Source: JAEUIE01 sp046350055 (lineage in GTDB: Bacteria; Planctomycetota; Planctomycetia; Gemmatales; HRBIN36). Taken from it: a stretch of 64,000 nucleotides of DNA. Location of the stretch: positions 4,402,001-4,466,000 of the forward strand of contig JAXMBC010000001.1 in NCBI GenBank assembly GCA_046350055.1, in the 5' to 3' direction. Made by a program: the position numbers and the translations under genes. This document shows, piece by piece, positions 47,865 to 56,364 of the stretch; the first letter of the stretch is position 1, and every line of letters begins with the position of its first letter. Under the pieces are notes generated by a model. The model searched no databases. It was not told the DNA's origin and saw only the letters and a program-made list of their open reading frames with translations.

Positions 47865-49167
47865 CTTTGATAGCGGTCTTTTTGTAGATGTTCTGCGTTA
47901 CTTCCACGTCCAGTTCCATGGCATTCTGCTTGAAGCGTATGACACCTTTGCCCCGCACGGGCTCTTCCTTCCAGCCGAGTTTGCCGAATTCTGTTTTGAA
48001 GAATGCCATGGCATCATCGATGCTCAGTGTGGTATCTCCATTGACAAATTCATTGCGATTAGTCTGAAAACGGACACCTGGCGGGTAAGGAAGTTGTCGA
48101 ACATCAACATTGCCGTAGTGGAGAAGGTTGACATCAGTCAGATTGTCGCGATCCTGCCTGACCACCGAGAGTCCGAGGAGATAACCTGCCTTTTCAAAGT
48201 AAAGGCGAGCCATCTTTTCCATTTCCATGCCGGGAGGGAGTTCAGTCCAACCCTGCTCCGACAGGAGTTTGCGATAAAAGGCTGCAGCCTCGTCGCTGGA
48301 AGCTGGAACTCGGTAACTGGTGCCAATGGGTAGAGCATAGAGTTCTTTCTGATATTTGAATTTTTCCGCCTTGTCCATGCGAGGTAACTTGGAAATATCG
48401 AGCAGTTTCACCGCATCTGCGAGGGTAGTTGGGGCCGGGAGTTCCTTCGGGGTGAAGTGTGCCTTCACCTCAGCAGCATCAATCTGATGTTGGACTGATG
48501 CAGAGTAGTTCACCTGCGTTGGACCATTTTTCATGGTCGCAACAACAATCGTGACTTCCATAGCGGCCTGGCGGAACTTCATCACATGTCTGCCTTCCTT
48601 TGCCCAGGTGGCAGCCATGTCATCAGGGAATTCCTTCCATCCACGTTCCTCCATGAACTTACGGGCAAAGGAAACGACGTCCTCTGGCTTACTGGGCGAG
48701 TTGTAGAAGACTACATTGCGGTTCGAAGTGACCAGTTTGGCGTCGGCCATCTTCGGGAATGCTCCCACGTTGACATTTCCAAAGATCATCAGGGTCAGGG
48801 ACATAGGCTCTTCAGGTTTGCCGCGATAGCCTGTGAGTGTAAGTAGTTGCCCGTCTTTCTCGAATGGTACATAGAGGTAAGTGCTCTGGTCTTTGTTGGC
48901 TTTCAGGGAAGCATCCTCATTCCAGCCCAGGGTGGGCATCATCTTGCGATAGAAATCTGCAGCCTGCTGGTAGGTACCAGGAGCTTTGTACATCATGTGA
49001 TTGAAATAGGTCTGGACCTTTGTTGCACCTTCGAGCTTGGGTACCTTGGCCCAATCGATAGCCGCTTTGATCTGCTGTACGGTCGCAGGCTTGGTGTCAT
49101 CCTGGGCCCAGGAACATGCACCATTCAACAGGATAAATGCAATGGCCCAACGCAAACTAGAATGCAT
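47845..49167 (-). CDS. Secreted protein with internal A-B/A-B duplication
   Basis: The 440-residue protein has a signal peptide (about 1-22, ending CSWAQ). The rest consists of two related halves of about 190 residues, each with two subdomains. A-type subdomains have FYRK....GW and end in GNV(N/D)V followed by P: FYRKMMPTLGWNE...YGNVDVRQLP. B-type subdomains have FAR/FFK...GWKE and end in Q-A/N-AMEV/LD. The fold and role are unknown. It is tail-to-tail with the sirtuin gene, overlapping 20 bases. I do not recognise a named family. Confidence 0.7.
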   Translation of the reverse strand: MHSSLRWAIAFILLNGACSWAQDDTKPATVQQIKAAIDWAKVPKLEGATKVQTYFNHMMYKAPGTYQQAADFYRKMMPTLGWNEDASLKANKDQSTYLYVPFEKDGQLLTLTGYRGKPEEPMSLTLMIFGNVNVGAFPKMADAKLVTSNRNVVFYNSPSKPEDVVSFARKFMEERGWKEFPDDMAATWAKEGRHVMKFRQAAMEVTIVVATMKNGPTQVNYSASVQHQIDAAEVKAHFTPKELPAPTTLADAVKLLDISKLPRMDKAEKFKYQKELYALPIGTSYRVPASSDEAAAFYRKLLSEQGWTELPPGMEMEKMARLYFEKAGYLLGLSVVRQDRDNLTDVNLLHYGNVDVRQLPYPPGVRFQTNRNEFVNGDTTLSIDDAMAFFKTEFGKLGWKEEPVRGKGVIRFKQNAMELDVEVTQNIYKKTAIKVRQTLK

Positions 49168-49269
49168 CGATGTTCTCCGAAAATACCGCTAAGATAATAA
49201 CACCATATGAAGCAAGGTGCCAAGGCGACCAGACGAAACTGTTCTTGCTGAGAACCTTCGAGGTTCGAT

Positions 49270-50511
49270 ATGACGGCGTGCATCCTCAGTTTAGTTTGTC
49301 TATCCACATTCCACGTCCAAGATCGCAACGATCTGCAACATCAACTTGCAGCAGCCTTGATAGCAGAAGATGCTTCGCGCATTGCAATTCTCGTTGAAAA
49401 AGTCAACAAACAGCTCGGCAACAAAGCTGGTGTGCCTGAATCGCCAGACCAGTATTTACCCATCCCCAGAAATGCTCAAATTTTGACTGCAGACGAAGCA
49501 CGGGTGGCCACCGCTCGTTTACTGCCTAAACTCGAAACGCAGCGCTGGTGGAAGATTGGTCTGGATCCGACGAAATTGACACATCCGCTGCGTGAACCAG
49601 CAGCTGTATGTCTGTGTATGTGTGCTTTGCATCGAGCAGGAGTACCAGAAAAGGAGAAGTTCCTGCAACATGCCAGGGAAGCTGGGGATTTTCTGCTTTG
49701 GGCACAGGAGCAGGCAGGAACGGGTGGCTTCCCTTTTCCCGCCTCTCGTGGTCTCTCGAAAGCTGCCCCTTTTGTTGCAGCTGAGCGTTATTTCCAGCGA
49801 ATGGAAAAGGAAGGCCGCCTGGGAGACGTGATTAAGAATGGCTGGGTAGTCGTGGATGAAGGCGATGGCGGATTGCAATTCGACAACGGTGAATGCGGCG
49901 TCGCCCTGGTAGAACTCTATCAACAAACCAAAGACGAGCGATATCTGGCTGGAGCCCGGAAGTCGGCAGATTGGGCGGCTAGACAACCGCTCGTCACCAA
50001 CTGGAACTACAACAGCTTTAGCGTGTTTCTGCTTGCACGAGTCTATCGTGAAACGAAAAACGTTACATACCTTCAGGCAGCCAGGAAGAAGGCATTGCTA
50101 GGCGTTATTCCGGGACAATTGACCTATGGCCCATTCTCGGGTCGTTGGAACGATCCTCACAACGCCCGGCCTGCGTATCACTACATCATGCTTCGCAGTC
50201 TGGCGGAACTGGCCTATGCGCTCCCTGCAGATGATGCTGATCGCAGCACCATCGAGGCATCACTTCGACGTGGACTTGTCGCACGCAATCAGGATTATGT
50301 CACCAAGGGAGCCCCCAATATGGACAAGGCTGTCGAGGTGCTTCTTTTTCTTGCCCGTCATGCTATCCTCGGCAAGAAGAGCATGGAGGAAACGAAAAGC
50401 ACTGACGCACTGAATGCTCTCCTCCAACTTATCTCAGAACAAGCACGACAAGGGCGAATTGCTGTTGGCCCGCGCGAATGGGGTCAACTGGTTGAGTTCC
50501 TATCGAAGTGA
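49270..50511 (+). CDS. Probable secreted alpha/alpha-toroid protein of unknown function
   Basis: The 413-residue protein has a weak signal sequence (MTACILSLVCLSTFHVQ) and a helical N-terminal stretch. Repeated helical hairpins typical of alpha/alpha-toroid enzymes follow: DFLLWAQEQAGTGGFPFPA, GDGGLQFDNGECGVALVELYQQTKDERYLAGARKSADWA and SVFLLARVYRETKNVTYLQAARKKA. Pectate lyases, glycosidases and terpenoid-type folds share such patterns, and I cannot assign one. Its 3' end overlaps the convergent membrane-protein gene by 12 bases. The start is preceded by GAGG. Confidence 0.65.
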   Translation: MTACILSLVCLSTFHVQDRNDLQHQLAAALIAEDASRIAILVEKVNKQLGNKAGVPESPDQYLPIPRNAQILTADEARVATARLLPKLETQRWWKIGLDPTKLTHPLREPAAVCLCMCALHRAGVPEKEKFLQHAREAGDFLLWAQEQAGTGGFPFPASRGLSKAAPFVAAERYFQRMEKEGRLGDVIKNGWVVVDEGDGGLQFDNGECGVALVELYQQTKDERYLAGARKSADWAARQPLVTNWNYNSFSVFLLARVYRETKNVTYLQAARKKALLGVIPGQLTYGPFSGRWNDPHNARPAYHYIMLRSLAELAYALPADDADRSTIEASLRRGLVARNQDYVTKGAPNMDKAVEVLLFLARHAILGKKSMEETKSTDALNALLQLISEQARQGRIAVGPREWGQLVEFLSK

Positions 50512-51024
50512 CATATGCCCCGTAATCACTTTCACACCGGAAACGATCAGTCCCAGCACCACCAGCATACCGAGGTAAAACCCGGGCTGAAACTCCCTTA
50601 TATCGTGTCCATTGATGAGCCGTACTTGAACAAGCAGGAACCCAAAGACGGCACCCGCAACGATCTGCCCGATTCCATGAGTCCACCACACAGGTTGATC
50701 ATCTTTTCCAGCCAGTCCCCATAGTCCTGCGATCAAGGCGACCATCCCTATAGCTACAAAGGCAAGTGGCGCTTCAGGATGCTTGTGTTTCGTGAGTGGC
50801 TTGTTCGACATATCGCCAAAAAAGTTCAGCTTCCGTTCAGGGTAATGCAAGTCTGCTTCCACCCACATGATTGCACATGCAATCAATCCAAGGAGGCAAA
50901 ACCCAGTGGAAAACAGTTTTTCCCGTTGGAACTGTGGAGACATTGTGGCACCCATCAAAGTTACCCCTATTGCCCCACAGATAGTTAAATAGGCCGCGAT
51001 TCCTGCAAATAGTCCTCTTCTCAA
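50500..51024 (-). CDS. Small multi-pass membrane protein
   Basis: The 174-residue protein has about five hydrophobic segments: 5-27, 38-55, 86-104, 115-134 and 147-166. A charged loop after the second contains HYPERKLNFFGDMSNKPLTKHKHPE. The function is unknown. Its ATG overlaps the stop of the giant heme/hydrolase gene (ATGA, 51021-51024), so the two are translationally coupled and probably part of one operon. Confidence 0.7.
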   Translation of the reverse strand: MRRGLFAGIAAYLTICGAIGVTLMGATMSPQFQREKLFSTGFCLLGLIACAIMWVEADLHYPERKLNFFGDMSNKPLTKHKHPEAPLAFVAIGMVALIAGLWGLAGKDDQPVWWTHGIGQIVAGAVFGFLLVQVRLINGHDIREFQPGFYLGMLVVLGLIVSGVKVITGHMSLR

Positions 51025-54000
51025 TCTTTGTTAATTGGGGTAGGCCAACGTAGATGTCGATGGAGGAAATCAAAGGTTCCTTTTCCGTTGATGGAATGAG
51101 GGCCATCAAAGAACTCGATGGCGGTGCGTTCGGGAATCTTCAGGTCGGCATAGTGCCGCCGCACCTTGGCGTACTCATAGGCAACTTGTTCATCCGGTGC
51201 GACGCCATCGCGATGGCCTCGCTCCACCATGAATGGTCGCGGAGCAATGAGGGCTGCCATCTCGGCATAATTAAACGTGTGCCCCAGGTTCCACTCCGGC
51301 ATCTCCCATTCGCCCGTCAGCATGTAGGTGAAGCCGTTGTCGATGCTGACATTCTTCCAGATCCACTCGTTGAAGTCGGCGGAGCAGATGGAGAGGCAAT
51401 AACGTGGCACCACCGCTGGCACCCGCATTGCCGTCTTGCCACCGTAGGAAAGGCCATAGAAACCGATGCGCTCACCATCGACGAACGGCAGTGACGCCAG
51501 CCAGTCGGTGATCTGGCGATGCTGGGCAATGATGAACGAGAAGAGGGACAGCCCCAGTGGATTGGCCCGCCGCTGGATGAGGCGGAAGCGGTCGCCGAAG
51601 ATGTACGGGTTCTGCGGAGCAAAGACGATGAACCCTCGTTCTGCCAACTTGCAGGCAAACTGATGGTAGTACTTGCTGTTGATCGTGGGATCGGCACAAT
51701 CCGACGGGCGGCCATCGAGCCCATGCTGACACACCACTACCGGCCGCTTCTCACCGGGCTTGATGTCCTTCGGGATGAGTAGCCAGCCATAGGCGATGAC
51801 ATGGGGTGCGAAGACATCGAGTTCCACTTCGTATGCGGTGTAGGTGGGCTGTTCGTAGAGCAGCCGGGCACGCGGCTGGGCGGGTGAGGGTGTGCGCTCG
51901 ATCTTGCCGATGACCTTCTCTTCGAGCTTTTTCTTGAAGAGTTCCGTGGAGGCGATGTACTTGGGTAGACTACTGCGGTCGAGTTGCTTCCAGAAGTGTT
52001 CCTGGCGATACTTCTCACTGTCACGGTAGAGTTGCTGGGTGTGGTTGGACATTGCCTTTATCAGTCGATAATCACGTCCATCTGTATGGAACAGGGAATT
52101 GAGTGGCTTAACATCACTCTGGACTTTCACTTCATCGATCTGCAGCGCCAGCAATAGTTGTGTCAGTGACACATGATCGCCCTGCTCCTGAAGCAGAAAG
52201 GATCGTGGAAATGCCATGCGTATCTTCAGCATGCGCTGCCATTCGAGACTAGCGCTCGTCGGCAATAGTTTACCCGGCGCTGCGCCCCGTCGGCCATCTG
52301 CCGCCTTGGGTGGCCCATTTACCACTGGTGGCGACGATTGATTGATGATCAGCCGACGCGGGGCAATCATGCTGGCGATCTCTGCATCACCGAGCGACTT
52401 CAGTTGCCCCCAGAGGTTGCGATAGATCGGCTCCTTCCATACCGTCTCGCGTGTACTGAAATAGCCATCGACGAAGGTGACGTTGACTCGTCTGTCCAGC
52501 GCCCCGGTCAGAAGGGCGATCAGCCCACCTTCGCCAAAACCGGCCACACCCAGTGGTACCTGCGACAGCTGATTCCGCTGCCATTTCAGCCAGTCGATTC
52601 CTGATTCCACCAGGAGGACTTCGTAGCCGATAACATGCCTGCCCATTTCAAATGCCTGGCGGTAGATCCATTCCCGGTGAGGCTGGTTCGTCATGCGGAT
52701 GCCCGGGACGCCAGAGTACGACGCATCGCGGTCAATCAGCGTGGGGATGAGTACCTGACAGCCTTGCTCCGCCAGTCGACGACCGATTTGTCGTGTGGGG
52801 GGTATGCCAGTCTGGAGACCTAGCAATTGCTCTGGTGTCTCGTCAGCATCGGGGATGACTACCACTTGAGCACGCACTTGACCTGTGGGTGTTACCAGAA
52901 GACCTTCAGTTTGTAAGTTGCTTTTGGGCCTCCAGCGAACATGATCGACGATGAAGTGTGCTGTCAGTGCGATCCGGCTGGGATGTTCTGGCGAAGAGAT
53001 GAACTCCATTTCCGGGATAGCCCACCGAGTACCCACAGCACCGATCATTTCTCGTAGATCCTGCCTGCGGGCGAAGAACTCATTGTCGAGCACTTTCGGT
53101 GCAGAGATGTCCTGCTGCCAGGCGGCATCTCGATTCTTCGGCGCAGCCGCCAGTTCTTCCTCCAGAAACCGCTCCATCCCCGACAGCATCTTGTCCGCGA
53201 AGTCGAACTTCACCGGCTCCTTGATCTGCTCAGCACGAAAAGGTAGCTCCGAGTGTTGATATTTCAGGCCGGCTTCTACCGGTAATTGCAGGTAGGCGAA
53301 CAAGTGACGTATCTGATCATCATCCAGGGGGTCGAGCAGCTTCTCTGGCATCAGTGACTGTTTGGCAGGTTGCATTATGTCGATCTGCGTACGGTTCAAA
53401 ACGGTACGATTTGTTTGTGCATCCACCAGTGTCAGGGTGTTGGCATTTTGATCAATCAGAAGCCCCGTTAGCGTGCGGCCATCGGTGGTAATGATCGTTT
53501 GCGCGGCATACTCCGGACGAATCATGAGGTTTGGATCGACAATATGGGTTGCCAGGAAGTTTCGCTGGCGGTCTGCAGTTGTCAGATCTGGGCCGATCTT
53601 GCCACCACTGCCAAAGAGTTGATGGCAACTGGCACAATGTTGAGTAAACAGCGCGAGCCCTTTTGTGGGGTCACCAGCACGCTGATTGAGCATGTGGAGC
53701 ACGCTGTTTATCCTTGCCCGTTTCTCGCCAGTAGTCTGAGGTTTGATAGACCCCCAATGCTTGCGAACCATGGTATCGATATTTGAATCCCCCAGGTGAG
53801 CAAGTTGTTGCACCTGGTCCAGACTCAGGTCCTTACTGGGTACTTGATTGCCTTCGATGGCCTGGCACAACAAGAGTGCGGATTCGCGCCGGGCAAGTAA
53901 CATGGCAAGTAACTGATTACGAACGGTCTTGGACGACTTGCTGTATTGACTCAGGAGCGATTGCACGACGTTTGGATTCATCCGGCTTGCCAGAGCGTTC

Positions 54001-56231
54001 AGGATGGTATTGCGAAAAGGATCAGTTTGAGCATCAGTAAAGAGACGCAGCAGTAACTCACTTGATATTGGTTCGCCATCACTTAACGCTTGCAGGATAG
54101 GTGCGCGTATCCTCTCACTCCCGCTGCCTTGCTCCAGAATGGCATAGCCTGTTTTGCTGGCGAGTGGATCGCCGAGACGGATGAGAAGTGGTAGCTCTCG
54201 CATTGTCGGTATGCTGCTGGTTCGCAGTTGCTTTATTATGGCGAGGGGGGCGTGTTTGAGTCGTTTGCCTGCCAGTGCCAGTTCCATGCCTTGCAGTAAC
54301 TGACTACGATGATTAGGCCAGACTTGGAGCAATTGTTCCAGTGCTGACATGCTTGTTGATGATTCCGATGCCAGTAGTCGTCTGGCGATACGCTCCGCCA
54401 GAAAGGCATGCAGGGGATTTGAACCCGGTAACTGTAGTGATGAACTGGCAAAGCTCGCATCATCAAAGGTAATGGCAGCTTCCACTGCCCACCAGATGAG
54501 CAACGGCAATTGTGAGTCGTCAAAGGGTCCCTGGTGCTTGGTAAGCTCTGAAATGATGGCGTAGCACCATTGGGTTGACTTCGTGCCCAGTATGGTGCGT
54601 CTGGCGGTGATAGCTAGCTGGACTTGCACCGTTGGGGAGGATTCACGCTGGGCCAGATTTACCAGTTGGGGAAGGAGCGATTCAAAGGACTTCATTCCTT
54701 CCGGCGTGGCATGATCTGTCACCAGCCTTACTGACCAGGTGCGTATTTCGGCTTGTGGATGCTGAAGCAGTTGCGTGGCTAGCTCTAGAGTAAGTCCCCC
54801 TGAGCCATAGAGAGCACCAAGTTGATCCAGATTGATCTGCTCCCTGGCACGTACCTTATGCTGAAGTGTTTCAATCGCGTTCCTGTCCTGACGTTCACTG
54901 AGGACGCGTCTAGCTTCGCATCGCTGCCAGCTGTTATCGTGGGTCAGCAACGATAATAGTTCGAATGAAGACAGTGTCGTCAGGTCATTTATCCCAGTCT
55001 GCTGATTGCTTTTATTCGCCAAACGATAAATGCGGCCGTTGGTTTTGTCCCAGTTGTCAACTGGGTCGACATGGTTAGCCCGCTTGTCGTACCAATCCAC
55101 AATGTAAAGGGAACCATCCGGTCCAGTCTGAAGATCAATCGGTCGAAACCACGGATCATTCCCGGCCAATAAGGTGCCTTCGTGCTTCATGGTGAAGCTC
55201 GAACCTTTCGTCGAGAGGCTGTACCAGTAAAGGTTGTTATCCAGCAGATTACACGCAAGGTATTTATCATGAAACCGTACTGGTAAATCGTTACCCTGGT
55301 AAATGATTCCGCCACAGGTGACATGGCCACCACGGAAATTGGCACACGGCATGTGTTCCAGGTAGCCGTATGTGTGCGGATTGTGCAGAGGGCCGTGTTT
55401 GGCAAATCCTTTGACGTAATAACCTCCCTGCACCATATGGAGCGCTGCTACGCCACCCCAATTAGTACCCGCGATGACCTGCCCAAAGCGATCAAAATCG
55501 AGTCCCCAGGTGTTGCCACCCCCTTCAGCGAAGAGTTCAAACTGCTTGGTGCGAGGATGATACCGCCAGACGCCTTGCTGAAACTCGAATGGTTTGCCTG
55601 TCAGCGGGTCGCGGATGTTGGCCGTCACCGTACTGCCCTGGGCTCCGTAGAGCCAGCCGTCTGGTCCCCAGGTCAGCGAGTTTCCCACCGCATGAGCATC
55701 CTCCAGACCGAAGCCATCAAGCAGTACTTCAGGGTCGCCATCGGGTACATCATCGCCGTTGCGGTCAGCATAGAAGAGGAGGTATGGAGCCTGGAGCACA
55801 TAGACGCCATCGTTACTCAGCGCAAGACCGCTGGCAAGATTGAGACCAGTGATGAAGTCTTTCGACTTTCGATAGCGGCCTTGCTTGTCGGGGTCGCTTA
55901 GAATGGTCACCCGGTCGAGTCCACGTGGTCCTTTTGGTGGTGGCTCCGGTTTGCGGTCGTACCTGGTTCGTAGGAATTGGTCGACCTCTTTAGCCTGTAA
56001 TCCAGCAGGAGTGGGATACTGCAGGTACTGAATTACCCAAAGTCTGCCGCGGGAATCATAACTAATGGTTACCGGTTGACGAATCAGTGGTTCGGAAGCG
56101 ACAAGTTGTACGGTCAACCCTTCGGCAGGTTGCATGCGTGAGAGTGCAACTTCGGGAGAGAGTGCCTGTCCCCAGGTAGGAGCAGGCAACATGGTCGAAA
56201 GAATGAGGGCAAGGAGAAGATAAGCACGCAT
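51021..56231 (-). CDS. PVC-type heme-binding beta-propeller protein fused to two alpha/beta hydrolase domains
   Basis: This giant secreted protein (1736 residues) begins with a signal peptide (MRAYLLLALILSTMLPAPTWG). A PVC-type membrane-bound-dehydrogenase propeller follows (about 30-400, EGLTVQLVASEPLIRQPV, YGAQGSTV, NTWGLDFDRFGQ). A HEAT-like helical region spans 400-840. The cytochrome c domain has CASCH at about residue 865 (ALFTQHCASCHQLFG). Two alpha/beta hydrolase-like domains complete it. The first (about 1000-1370) has GFGEGG where GxSxG is expected, so it lacks the nucleophile Ser. The second (about 1440-1736) keeps GLSYGG, an Asp (HRDGVAPD) and His (DGPHSING). It is coupled to the membrane-protein gene and follows GH32. 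Confidence 0.88.
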   Translation of the reverse strand: MRAYLLLALILSTMLPAPTWGQALSPEVALSRMQPAEGLTVQLVASEPLIRQPVTISYDSRGRLWVIQYLQYPTPAGLQAKEVDQFLRTRYDRKPEPPPKGPRGLDRVTILSDPDKQGRYRKSKDFITGLNLASGLALSNDGVYVLQAPYLLFYADRNGDDVPDGDPEVLLDGFGLEDAHAVGNSLTWGPDGWLYGAQGSTVTANIRDPLTGKPFEFQQGVWRYHPRTKQFELFAEGGGNTWGLDFDRFGQVIAGTNWGGVAALHMVQGGYYVKGFAKHGPLHNPHTYGYLEHMPCANFRGGHVTCGGIIYQGNDLPVRFHDKYLACNLLDNNLYWYSLSTKGSSFTMKHEGTLLAGNDPWFRPIDLQTGPDGSLYIVDWYDKRANHVDPVDNWDKTNGRIYRLANKSNQQTGINDLTTLSSFELLSLLTHDNSWQRCEARRVLSERQDRNAIETLQHKVRAREQINLDQLGALYGSGGLTLELATQLLQHPQAEIRTWSVRLVTDHATPEGMKSFESLLPQLVNLAQRESSPTVQVQLAITARRTILGTKSTQWCYAIISELTKHQGPFDDSQLPLLIWWAVEAAITFDDASFASSSLQLPGSNPLHAFLAERIARRLLASESSTSMSALEQLLQVWPNHRSQLLQGMELALAGKRLKHAPLAIIKQLRTSSIPTMRELPLLIRLGDPLASKTGYAILEQGSGSERIRAPILQALSDGEPISSELLLRLFTDAQTDPFRNTILNALASRMNPNVVQSLLSQYSKSSKTVRNQLLAMLLARRESALLLCQAIEGNQVPSKDLSLDQVQQLAHLGDSNIDTMVRKHWGSIKPQTTGEKRARINSVLHMLNQRAGDPTKGLALFTQHCASCHQLFGSGGKIGPDLTTADRQRNFLATHIVDPNLMIRPEYAAQTIITTDGRTLTGLLIDQNANTLTLVDAQTNRTVLNRTQIDIMQPAKQSLMPEKLLDPLDDDQIRHLFAYLQLPVEAGLKYQHSELPFRAEQIKEPVKFDFADKMLSGMERFLEEELAAAPKNRDAAWQQDISAPKVLDNEFFARRQDLREMIGAVGTRWAIPEMEFISSPEHPSRIALTAHFIVDHVRWRPKSNLQTEGLLVTPTGQVRAQVVVIPDADETPEQLLGLQTGIPPTRQIGRRLAEQGCQVLIPTLIDRDASYSGVPGIRMTNQPHREWIYRQAFEMGRHVIGYEVLLVESGIDWLKWQRNQLSQVPLGVAGFGEGGLIALLTGALDRRVNVTFVDGYFSTRETVWKEPIYRNLWGQLKSLGDAEIASMIAPRRLIINQSSPPVVNGPPKAADGRRGAAPGKLLPTSASLEWQRMLKIRMAFPRSFLLQEQGDHVSLTQLLLALQIDEVKVQSDVKPLNSLFHTDGRDYRLIKAMSNHTQQLYRDSEKYRQEHFWKQLDRSSLPKYIASTELFKKKLEEKVIGKIERTPSPAQPRARLLYEQPTYTAYEVELDVFAPHVIAYGWLLIPKDIKPGEKRPVVVCQHGLDGRPSDCADPTINSKYYHQFACKLAERGFIVFAPQNPYIFGDRFRLIQRRANPLGLSLFSFIIAQHRQITDWLASLPFVDGERIGFYGLSYGGKTAMRVPAVVPRYCLSICSADFNEWIWKNVSIDNGFTYMLTGEWEMPEWNLGHTFNYAEMAALIAPRPFMVERGHRDGVAPDEQVAYEYAKVRRHYADLKIPERTAIEFFDGPHSINGKGTFDFLHRHLRWPTPINKD

Positions 56232-56364
56232 GGCGGGAAGCTGCTGAGGAAGAGGGCTGGAGCTTCATCAGAGCATGCGACGCGATTCGGGTCAAGTATC
56301 AACCTTGCAATGAACTGGATTCCAGTGCAACCGGACAGTTGTTTCATGTAGATGAGTCTGAACA

